This document shows positions 52,618 through 58,745 of a stretch of 58,745 nt of DNA, one piece after another (the first letter of the stretch is position 1; every line of letters begins with the position of its first letter). A program made the position numbers and the translations under genes. This DNA comes from CAZNPW01 sp964575185 (GTDB taxonomy: Bacteria; Pseudomonadota; Alphaproteobacteria; Rhodobacterales; Rhodobacteraceae): positions 1 through 58,745 of the forward strand of contig CAZNPW010000015.1 of the NCBI GenBank assembly GCA_964575185.1, read 5' to 3'. The notes under the pieces are model-generated. The model had not been told where the DNA came from and searched no databases. It saw only the letters and a list, made by a program, of their open reading frames with translations.

Positions 52618-53603
52618 GGCGGGGCCTTTCGCGTGACGAGCCACAGGGCGGCGTCGTGGATGAGGCCCGCGTCGGGGATCGCGGCGCGTTCGAGGGCGGG
52701 GGCGAGGGGGATCGGGATGTCCTCGGCCCCCAGGCGCAGGACGGGCTCCTCGAGCCAGTCGAAGCAGGTCTCGCCCAGGCGCGCGGCGATGTCGGAGGCG
52801 ACCGAGCCGGTCAGCGCGGCCTCGGTCACGACCATGGCGCGGCCGGTGCGGCGGACCGCCGCCTCCACCGGGGCGAGGTCGAGCGGGTTCAGGCAGCGCA
52901 GGTCCCAGACGGCGGCCTGCACCCCTGCCGCCGCCAGCCGGTCGGCGGCGGAGAGCGCCTCGTGCAGCATGCGGCTGTAGGTGACGATGACCAGGTCGCC
53001 GCCGTCGCGTCGCAGGGCGGGCGCGCCCCAGGGGGCGTCGGGCACCGCCGGGTCGAGCGGACCCTTCTGCGCGTAAAGCCCCTTGTGCTCGATGACCGCC
53101 ACCGGGTCGGGCTGGGCCAGCGCCTGCCGCAGCAGGTGGTAGGCGTCGTTGACCGTGGCGGGCATCGCCAGCCGCAGGCCGGGGACGTGGTGGAACCAGG
53201 CCTCGAGGCTCTGGCTGTGCTGCGCGGCGGCCGACCGGCCCGTCCCCCCTTGCGTCCGCAGCACCATCGGCACGGTGACGCCGCCGCCGAACATGTAGCG
53301 GCTTTTGGCGGCCTGGTTGGCGATCTGGTCCAGCGCCATGCCGGCGAAGTCGACATACATCAGTTCCACCACCGGGCGCAGCCCGGTCATCGCGGCACCG
53401 ATGGCGGCCCCGACCAGCGCGGGTTCGGAGATCGGCGTGTCGATCACCCGGGCCGCGCCGAAGGTGTCGAGCAGGCCCTTCGTCACCCCGTAGGCCCCGC
53501 CGTAGAGGCCCACCTCCTCGCCCATCAGGATGACCGCCGGGTCGGCCTGCATGGCGTCGTGGAGGGCGCGGCGGATGGCCTCGCGGTAGGTCGTGTCGGT
53601 CAT
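52605..53603 (-). CDS. acoB: AcoB-like E1 beta subunit of a ThDP-dependent dehydrogenase
   Basis: 332-residue transketolase-like E1 beta. TYREAIRRALHDAMQADPAVILMGEEVG region with the activating Glu, DTPISEPALVGAAIGAAMTGLRPVVELMY region, QGGTGRSAAAQHSQSLEAWF and a C-terminal transketolase domain (VVTEAALTGSVASDIAA) are all present. With AcoA it would decarboxylate or cleave its substrate and pass the acyl unit to the lipoyl domain of AcoC. Acetoin, a 2-oxo acid, or another acyloin could be the substrate. ATG 53603 overlaps the acoA stop. Confidence 0.88.
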   Translation of the reverse strand: MTDTTYREAIRRALHDAMQADPAVILMGEEVGLYGGAYGVTKGLLDTFGAARVIDTPISEPALVGAAIGAAMTGLRPVVELMYVDFAGMALDQIANQAAKSRYMFGGGVTVPMVLRTQGGTGRSAAAQHSQSLEAWFHHVPGLRLAMPATVNDAYHLLRQALAQPDPVAVIEHKGLYAQKGPLDPAVPDAPWGAPALRRDGGDLVIVTYSRMLHEALSAADRLAAAGVQAAVWDLRCLNPLDLAPVEAAVRRTGRAMVVTEAALTGSVASDIAARLGETCFDWLEEPVLRLGAEDIPIPLAPALERAAIPDAGLIHDAALWLVTRKAPPWAA

Positions 53604-54616
53604 GCCCGGGCCTCGGACAGGATCGCGGCGAGCCGGGCGGCCTGGGGGACGGGCGCGGGGGTGCCGGGGGCGTAGACGTCGGCGAAGATGGCGTCATGCG
53701 CGGGGGCGGGGGCGGCGATGGCCTGGGCGAGGGCCGCGTCCATCTCGGCCGCGGCGGCGGCGTCGATGGCGTCGAGGTCGCCCGCCGTCGCCGCGCCTTC
53801 GGCCAGCAGCCGCGCCCGAGCGCGGGCGACGGGGTCGCGCCGGCGGCCCGTGGCCTCTTCCCCGGCGTCGCGGTAGGGGGAGGTGTCCATCCGGGCATGG
53901 CCGTGGAAGCGGTAGGCGTCGATCTCGAGGAAGGCGGGCCGGCCGTCGCGCGCGCCGGCGACGAGGGTGCGGGCGGCGGCGTGGACGGCCTCCACCTCGG
54001 CCCCGTCCACGCGGTCGGCGGCCAGCCCGAAGGCGCGGGCGCGGGCGGGGAAGTCGGCCAGGCCCGCCGCGCGGTCGACGCGGGTGCCCATGCCGTACTG
54101 GTTGTTGAGGCAGGCGAACACCACCGGCAGCCGCCACAGCGCGGCCATGTTCATCGATTCGTAGAGGATCCCCTGCCCCATCGCTCCGTCGCCGAAGACG
54201 GCGACCGACACCGCCCCGGACCCGGCATTGCGCGCCGAGATCCCGGCCCCCACGACATGCGGGATGCCGCCGCCGACGATGGCGTTGGCCCCGAGGTGGC
54301 CGAGCGCGCGGTCGGCGATGTGCATCGAGCCGCCCTTGCCGCCGCAGTAGCCCGTGGCCTTGCCCGCGATCTCCGCCATCATCCGCGCGGGGTCCGCCCC
54401 GCGGCCGAGGAAGACGCCGTGGCCGCGGTGGTGGGTGGTGAAGGTGTCGCCGTCCCGCATCGCGTCGGTCAGGCCCGCGACGGCCTCTTCGCCGATCGAC
54501 AGGTGCAGCATCGACCCCGCGCTTTGCCCGCGCAGGAACAGCTCGCCCACCCGTTCCTCGAACGACCGGATGCGGCGCATCGTGCGGTAGCGCGACAAAG
54601 GGCCCGCGTTCGTCAT
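53600..54616 (-). CDS. acoA: AcoA-like E1 alpha subunit of a ThDP-dependent dehydrogenase
   Basis: 338-residue E1 alpha. It shows YRTMRRIRSFEERVGELFLRG, GHGVFLGRG, KGGSMHIAD and the thiamine-diphosphate motif GDGAMGQG extended to NN in FACLNNQYGM. The phosphorylation-loop-like RFHGHARMDTSPYR is also present. Length and the adjacent AcoC architecture favour an acetoin-dehydrogenase-like complex over pyruvate dehydrogenase. ATG 54616 overlaps the stop of the FGGY kinase gene, so kinase and dehydrogenase are co-translated. Confidence 0.88.
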   Translation of the reverse strand: MTNAGPLSRYRTMRRIRSFEERVGELFLRGQSAGSMLHLSIGEEAVAGLTDAMRDGDTFTTHHRGHGVFLGRGADPARMMAEIAGKATGYCGGKGGSMHIADRALGHLGANAIVGGGIPHVVGAGISARNAGSGAVSVAVFGDGAMGQGILYESMNMAALWRLPVVFACLNNQYGMGTRVDRAAGLADFPARARAFGLAADRVDGAEVEAVHAAARTLVAGARDGRPAFLEIDAYRFHGHARMDTSPYRDAGEEATGRRRDPVARARARLLAEGAATAGDLDAIDAAAAAEMDAALAQAIAAPAPAHDAIFADVYAPGTPAPVPQAARLAAILSEARA

Positions 54617-56106
54617 GCCGCGGCCCGCAGCGGCTTCAGCGCGGCGTAGGCCTCGCGGTAGCGCGCGTGGATCGGGGCGAAGGCCGCGTGCGCGGCCATG
54701 TCAGGTTCGACCACGCGCGCGGTGCGGACCATCGCCGCGCAGGCGTCGTCGATGCTGGCGAACTGTCCGGCGCCGTGGGCGGCGAGGATCGCCGCGCCGA
54801 GCGCGCAGGCCTCGGTCTCTTCGGTCAGCTCGAGCGGCAGGCCGAGGGTGTCGGCGTGGACCTGCAGCCAGAAGTCCGACCGCGTGGCCCCGCCCGCGAC
54901 GACGATCCGCCGCGCCGCGAAGGCGTCGCCGAAGGACTCCACGATGGCGCGGGTGCCGAGGCAGATGCCCTCGATCAGGGCGCGGTAGACATGCGCGGGG
55001 GTGTGGCCGAGCGACAGGCCGGTGATCGCGCCGCGCGCGAGCGCGTCGGTGTGGGGGGTGCGGTTGCCCTGGAAATGCTCCACGGCGAGCAGTCCGTCGG
55101 CCCCCGGCGGCAGCGCCGCGGCCTGCGCGTTCAGGGTGGCGAAATCGAGGTGTTCGGCGAAGCTGCGCTTGAACCAGGCGATGACCGACCCGGTGGAGGT
55201 CTGCCCGCCTTCGACGATCGGGCGGCCGGGATAGACGCAGTCCATGTAGCTGCCCCAAATGCCGGGCGCGTGGAGCGGATGCGCCGCGACCCCGAGTTGC
55301 AGGTGCGACGAGCCGGTGATGAGCGCGAGTTCGCCCGGCGCGCGGACGCCGAGGCCGACCATGCCGATGAAGGCATCCGCCCCGCCCTGCACCACGGGCG
55401 TCCCCGCCCGCAGGCCGAGGTGCGCCGCGGCGTCGGGGGTCAGCGGGCCGATCACCCGGCCGGGCGCGACCAGCTCGGCGGGCCAGCGCCGCCGCAGGTC
55501 GGCGAGGTCGAGCCGGTCGAGCAGGCTGTCGGGCCAGCCGCCGTGCGGCGTCTGGTAGTGCCAGCGCATCGTCGCGTTGTTCAGGCTGCCCGCCCAGCGG
55601 CCGGTCATCCGCAGGGTGAGGAAGTCCTGATACTCCCCCACCATCGCGGCCTTGGCCCAGATGTCGGGCTGGTGCCGCTTCAGCCACAGCGCCTTGGGGA
55701 TCATCCATTCCGGGCTGACCGGACCGGCGCCGGCGTTGTTCAGCCGCAGCGCGGGGTCGCCGGTCGCGGCGACCTCGGCGGCTTCGGCATGGGCGCGCAC
55801 GTCCATCCACAACAGGCAGGGCCGGAGCGGCCGCCCGGTCCGGTCGAGCGCCACCACGGTGCAGGAGGTGGTGGCGCAGGTCACGGCCAGCACCGCATCG
55901 GCGGGCACCCGCGCCGTCTCCAGCGCCAGCCGCACCGCGACGCCTGCGGCGTGCCACCAGTCGTCGGGGTTCTGCTCGGCCCGGCCCGGCGCGGGGAAGG
56001 CGGTGACGTAGGGCGCGCGGCCCACACCGCGCGGCCGGCCCGCCAGATCGAACACATGCGCCCGCAGCGATTCGGTGCCGCCGTCGATGCCGATCACGTA
56101 GGCCAT
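54613..56106 (-). CDS. FGGY-family carbohydrate kinase
   Basis: 497-residue sugar kinase, first gene of the ten-gene operon. The N-terminal phosphate loop is IGIDGGTESLRAHVFD. TCATTSCTVVALD and LLWMDVRAHAEA include the catalytic-region Asp, and AGGATRSDFWLQVHADTLG is the FGGY C-terminal adenosine motif. Ribulokinase, xylulokinase and LsrK belong to this family; the sequence looks pentulose-kinase-like, but the substrate is not determinable. The ATG at 56106 starts the conserved MAYVIGIDGG; the ribosome-binding site is weak. It is divergent from the ApnO-like oxidoreductase. Confidence 0.9.
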   Translation of the reverse strand: MAYVIGIDGGTESLRAHVFDLAGRPRGVGRAPYVTAFPAPGRAEQNPDDWWHAAGVAVRLALETARVPADAVLAVTCATTSCTVVALDRTGRPLRPCLLWMDVRAHAEAAEVAATGDPALRLNNAGAGPVSPEWMIPKALWLKRHQPDIWAKAAMVGEYQDFLTLRMTGRWAGSLNNATMRWHYQTPHGGWPDSLLDRLDLADLRRRWPAELVAPGRVIGPLTPDAAAHLGLRAGTPVVQGGADAFIGMVGLGVRAPGELALITGSSHLQLGVAAHPLHAPGIWGSYMDCVYPGRPIVEGGQTSTGSVIAWFKRSFAEHLDFATLNAQAAALPPGADGLLAVEHFQGNRTPHTDALARGAITGLSLGHTPAHVYRALIEGICLGTRAIVESFGDAFAARRIVVAGGATRSDFWLQVHADTLGLPLELTEETEACALGAAILAAHGAGQFASIDDACAAMVRTARVVEPDMAAHAAFAPIHARYREAYAALKPLRAAA

Positions 56107-56149
56107 GCGCCCGAACGACCCCCGGATGTTGTGCATTTGTTCGTAAGCG

Positions 56150-56169
56150 TTGACGAATGTCGAAGTCAA
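56150..56169. promoter_or_regulatory. Inverted repeat TTGAC-N10-GTCAA at the head of the sugar operon
   Basis: Perfect 5-bp arms at 56150-56154 and 56165-56169 in the 147-bp gap between the FGGY kinase and the ApnO-like gene. A second overlapping inverted pair TTCGT/ACGAA begins at 56140. Read on the minus strand it gives TTGACT with TACGAA about 18 bp on, a possible kinase promoter. The same pentamers occur between mtnK and the aldo/keto reductase. Confidence 0.45.
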
Positions 56170-56253
56170 GGCGCGTGACAGTCGCCCGGTCCGGTGCGAC
56201 ACCTGGGCGGCAGGGGGCCCGGACGGCGGGCCGATACCGGAAGGAAAGGGCAG

Positions 56254-57093
56254 ATGGCGCGCAGGGTGGCCGTTCTGGGGGCGGGCGGGAAGATGGGGTT
56301 CCGCGTGACGAAGAAGCTTCACGACGCGGGCTATGACCTGCGCGCGGTGGAGATCGCGGAGGCCGGGCGGGCGCGGCTGGCGCAGGCGGGGATCGCGGCG
56401 GTGGATACCGCGGCGGGGCTTGCCGGGGCCGAGATCGTGGTGATGGCGCTGCCCGACACGATCATCGGCCGCGTGGCGCACGAGATCGCGCCGCAGCTTG
56501 CCCCCGGCACGATGCTGCTCATCCTCGACGCCGCCGCGCCCTATGCCGGCGCGCTGCCCGACCGGCCGGACCTGACCTATTTCGTCGGCCACCCCTGCCA
56601 CCCGCCGCTCTACGCGACCGACACCGCGGGGGCGGAGCGCACCGACTATCACGGCGGCGTGGCCCCGCAGGCGATCGTCTGCGCGCTGATGCAGGGGCCG
56701 GAGGAGCACTATGCGGTGGGGGTGGAGGTCTGCGAGGCGATGTGGTCGCCGGTGATCCGCAGCCACCGGGTGACGGTGGAACAGCTCGCGATCCTGGAGC
56801 CGGGGCTATCCGAGGTGATGGCGATGTGCATGGTCGACGTGATGGCGCAGGCGGTGGACGAATGCGCCGACCGCTACGGCATCCCGCGGGAGGCCGCGCA
56901 GGACTTCCTGATCGGCCACCTGAACGTCGAGATCGCGATGTGGTTCGGGTTCAGTCCGAAGGTGCCGTCGGACGCGGCCGTGAAGGTGATGGCCGTGGGG
57001 CGCGAGCGGATCATCCGGCCCGACTGGCGCATCGCGCTGTCGCCTGCGGTGGTGAAGGACGCCTGCGACCTGATCGTCGACGGCGGGCGGTGA
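56254..57093 (+). CDS. 6-phosphogluconate dehydrogenase-like oxidoreductase (ApnO-like)
   Basis: 279-residue beta-hydroxyacid-type dehydrogenase. The N-terminal NAD(P) site is RVAVLGAGGKMGFRVTKKL, then EIVVMALPDTIIG. A C-terminal PGDH_C-like helical domain contains YFVGHPCHPP, GGVAPQAIVCALMQGPEEHY and GHLNVEIAMWFGF. This is the group annotated as phosphogluconate dehydrogenase C-terminal domain protein, which includes D-apionate oxidoisomerase ApnO; I rely on memory for that link. ATG 56254 has AAGGAAAGG upstream. It is divergent from the kinase operon and so probably belongs to the same pathway. Confidence 0.8.
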   Translation: MARRVAVLGAGGKMGFRVTKKLHDAGYDLRAVEIAEAGRARLAQAGIAAVDTAAGLAGAEIVVMALPDTIIGRVAHEIAPQLAPGTMLLILDAAAPYAGALPDRPDLTYFVGHPCHPPLYATDTAGAERTDYHGGVAPQAIVCALMQGPEEHYAVGVEVCEAMWSPVIRSHRVTVEQLAILEPGLSEVMAMCMVDVMAQAVDECADRYGIPREAAQDFLIGHLNVEIAMWFGFSPKVPSDAAVKVMAVGRERIIRPDWRIALSPAVVKDACDLIVDGGR

Positions 57094-57308
57094 TGGCCCG
57101 GAAGTTCGGCCCGACGAAGCGCGAGCTGCAGTTCTGGCTGGCCGCGAGCCTCGCGGGGTTCGCGCTGATGGGGGTGGCGCTGGGGCTGCACGGCTTTCCG
57201 TCGGGCCCCGGGATCGTCGAGGTCGTGCTGGTGCCCGGGGCCTTCCTGGGCTGGCTGCTGATGCGGTCGGTGATCCGGCTGCGCCGCGGGGACTATCCGC
57301 CCGGCTGA
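57093..57308 (+). CDS. Small two-helix membrane protein, unknown
   Basis: 71-residue protein with a basic start (MARKFGPTKREL) and two hydrophobic segments: FWLAASLAGFALMGVALGLHG and IVEVVLVPGAFLGWLLM. It then has a basic cytoplasmic end. The ATG shares a base with the stop of the upstream oxidoreductase (TGATG), indicating coupling. I do not recognise a family. It could be a small inner-membrane protein of housekeeping type. Its last 16 bp overlap the convergent phosphoesterase gene. Confidence 0.7.
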   Translation: MARKFGPTKRELQFWLAASLAGFALMGVALGLHGFPSGPGIVEVVLVPGAFLGWLLMRSVIRLRRGDYPPG

Positions 57309-58039
57309 AGCTCCACCCGGCCGGCGGTCGTCAGGTGGAACACGCGGCGGCCTTCCACCGCGATGGCCGTCAGCGGCCCGCCGTAGCCCGCGCCGGTGTC
57401 GATGTTGACCCGGTTGCCGTAGTGGGTGGGCCGGTCCACCACGGTGTGGCCGTGGACCACCAGCGCGCCGTGGTCGCGTGCGTCCGACAGGAAGGGCTCG
57501 CGGATCCAGGTCAGGTCGTCCTCCAACTGCCGGTCGAGCGGCACGCCCGGGCGCAGGCCCGCGTGGACGAACGCCGCCTCGCCCCGCCGCAGGATCATCG
57601 GCAGCCCGTCGAGGAAGGCCTTGTGCCGGGCGGGGACCAGGCGCACGGCCTCGGTCTGCACGGCGATGACGGGGCGGTCGGCGGCGGCGCGGACGCCGTA
57701 GCTTTCCAGCGTCTGCGCGCCGCCGAGCCGGGGGTGCAGCCAGGACAGGTCGGGGCGCAGGCGGGGGTCGTGCCAGTCGGCGGCCCGCAAGAAGCCTGCG
57801 AACATCCGGTCGTGGTTGCCCTTCAGCACCACCCAGTCGCGGCCGGCCGCCAGCCCCTCCATCAGGGCGTCGATCACCCCGCGCGAGTCCGGGCCGCGGT
57901 CGACCAGGTCGCCGAGGTGGACCACGGGGGCGGGGCCATGGGACGCCATGTCCCTGTCGATGACCGCATGCGCGGCGCGCAGCTTGTCCAGCGCGCCGTG
58001 GATGTCGCCGATCGCGTAGCTGCGGATCATCCTGCCCAT
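57293..58039 (-). CDS. ApaH/PrpE-like metallophosphoesterase
   Basis: 248-residue calcineurin-like phosphoesterase with the full motif set: GDIHG, GDLVDRGPDS, GNHDRM (near VVLKGNHDRM), FVHAG and VHGHT. Related enzymes are bis(5'-nucleosyl)-tetraphosphatases or protein phosphatases; the alphaproteobacterial branch is not resolved by motif alone. The start is ATG 58039 or 58030. It is divergent from gnd. Confidence 0.9.
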   Translation of the reverse strand: MGRMIRSYAIGDIHGALDKLRAAHAVIDRDMASHGPAPVVHLGDLVDRGPDSRGVIDALMEGLAAGRDWVVLKGNHDRMFAGFLRAADWHDPRLRPDLSWLHPRLGGAQTLESYGVRAAADRPVIAVQTEAVRLVPARHKAFLDGLPMILRRGEAAFVHAGLRPGVPLDRQLEDDLTWIREPFLSDARDHGALVVHGHTVVDRPTHYGNRVNIDTGAGYGGPLTAIAVEGRRVFHLTTAGRVELQPGG

Positions 58040-58106
58040 GTCCCTGATCGCACGGGCCTTCTACCCGCACCCGCGGGCGGGCGACAGGCCGCATTTGACC
58101 TTTCTC

Positions 58107-58122
58107 CTGAACCAAGGTTCAG
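58107..58122. promoter_or_regulatory. 16-bp palindrome CTGAACC-AA-GGTTCAG upstream of gnd
   Basis: Perfect 7-bp arms with a 2-nt centre, 30 bp before the gnd start and 68 bp from the divergent phosphoesterase. TTTGACC just upstream (58094-58100) could be a -35, placing the palindrome in the spacer/-10 region, a typical repressor operator. The cognate regulator is not identifiable here. Confidence 0.6.
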
Positions 58123-58151
58123 TCGGGCCAGATTCTTCATGGGGTGGCGTG

Positions 58152-58745
58152 ATGGCGCGGATCGGACTCGTGGGCCTCGGCACGATGGGCGCGGCGCTGG
58201 CGCTGAACATCGCGGAGAAGGGCTTTCCCGTCGCGGTCTGGAACCGCACCACGCAGGTGACGCGCGATTTCGCCGCGGGCGCGGGCGATCTTGCGCCGCG
58301 CATCACCCCCTGCGAGACGCCGGAGGCGCTGGTTGCCGCGATCACCCCGCCGCGCGCCATCATCCTGATGGTGCCCGCGGGGCCGGTGGTCGACGACCAG
58401 ATCGCCGCGCTGCGCCCGCTTCTGGACCAGGGCGACCTCATCATCGACGCGGGCAACGCCGAGTTCCACGACACCGAGCGCCGCGCGGCGGATGCGCTCG
58501 CGGCGGGGGTGCCCTTCATCGGCATGGGTGTGTCGGGCGGCGAGGAGGGCGCGCGGCACGGCCCGGCGATCATGGGCGGCGGGCCGAAGGAGGCCTGGGA
58601 CCGCGTGGCCCCGGTGCTGCAGGCCATCGCGGCGAAGTTCGAGGGCACGCCCTGCGCCACCTGGATGGGCCCGGGCGGGGCGGGGCATTTCGTCAAGACG
58701 GTCCACAACGGCATCGAATACGCCGACATGCAGATGATCGCCGAG
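58152..58745 (+). CDS. gnd: 6-phosphogluconate dehydrogenase, 3'-truncated by window edge
   Basis: 198 codons are visible and open to the window end. The Rossmann NADP site is IGLVGLGTMGAALALNIAEKG with Asn-Arg-Thr (WNRTT) after beta-2. IILMVPAGPVVDDQI, LIIDAGNAEFHDT, the substrate loop FIGMGVSGGEEGAR with GPAIMGGG, and HFVKTVHNGIEYADMQMIAE region carry the catalytic Lys and the His-Asn pair. It oxidatively decarboxylates 6-phosphogluconate to ribulose 5-phosphate. The ATG at 58152 follows GGGGTGGCG. Full-length family members are about 470-480 residues. Confidence 0.95.
   Translation, partial: MARIGLVGLGTMGAALALNIAEKGFPVAVWNRTTQVTRDFAAGAGDLAPRITPCETPEALVAAITPPRAIILMVPAGPVVDDQIAALRPLLDQGDLIIDAGNAEFHDTERRAADALAAGVPFIGMGVSGGEEGARHGPAIMGGGPKEAWDRVAPVLQAIAAKFEGTPCATWMGPGGAGHFVKTVHNGIEYADMQMIAE

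Noticed and set aside
46970..57093. A complete AI-2 (lsr) operon
   Set aside because: LsrF and LsrG homologues are missing and the FGGY kinase looks pentulose-kinase-like, so AI-2 is only one hypothesis for the ligand.

Overview
The window is a very GC-rich stretch of an alphaproteobacterial chromosome, most likely from the Rhodobacteraceae/Paracoccaceae. The best evidence is the ahcY-hvrA-regA / regB redox-regulation locus, the flagellar order motB-flgE-flgK-flgL-flgI with CtrA-like boxes, and a hairpin repeat of a kind I recall from Rhodobacterales genomes. Nearly all of it is coding, with many 4-bp ATGA/GTGA gene overlaps. No tRNA, rRNA, CRISPR array, insertion sequence or obvious pseudogene was seen. 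serB and gnd are cut by the window edges.

Layout. 1-9.2 kb: housekeeping genes (serB, a TSUP transporter, zapE, a TIGR03862-type flavoprotein, a carbon-nitrogen hydrolase, DUF2853, a methyltransferase, ahcY and an HD hydrolase), interrupted at about 3.96-5.16 kb by a lower-GC GT61 glycosyltransferase gene that looks acquired. 9.3-11.8 kb: hvrA and regA, divergent from regB, with a G-rich 13-bp tandem repeat directly before regB and no senC/prrC. 11.8-12.9 kb: an MFS transporter. 13-18.2 kb: an orphan type VI secretion (T6SS) cargo operon: DUF3540, DUF2169, a DUF4150/PAAR-like protein with a C-terminal PD-(D/E)XK-like nuclease, a DUF3396 immunity protein, an unknown protein and a degenerate ketosynthase-like protein. 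18.6-26.0 kb: a BapA-like Ig-repeat adhesin with a 33-fold Gly-Asp tract, followed by its own type I secretion system. 26.0-31.9 kb: flagellar motor and hook/ring genes. 31.9-32.4 kb: a gene-free interval holding three separate repeat families.

32.4-40.7 kb: a seven-gene co-directional operon with an M20 deacylase/peptidase, a complete Dpp/Opp-type ABC importer (both ATPases fused in one protein), an aldehyde dehydrogenase and a short-chain dehydrogenase. 40.8-57.1 kb: a sugar-type catabolic region. A SorC-family regulator is followed by mtnK-mtnA (methylthioribose kinase and isomerase), a divergent aldo/keto reductase, and a ten-gene minus-strand operon running from an FGGY kinase through AcoABC-like thiamine-diphosphate dehydrogenase subunits and an Rbs/Lsr-type ABC importer to DhaK and DhaL. 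An ApnO-like oxidoreductase is divergent from its head. The close coupling of acyloin-cleavage enzymes to a sugar importer and two kinases suggests one pathway for an unidentified deoxy- or branched sugar or an AI-2-like compound. This is the best candidate for an undescribed system here. 57.1-58.7 kb: a small membrane protein, an ApaH-like phosphoesterase and the start of gnd behind a clean 16-bp palindrome.
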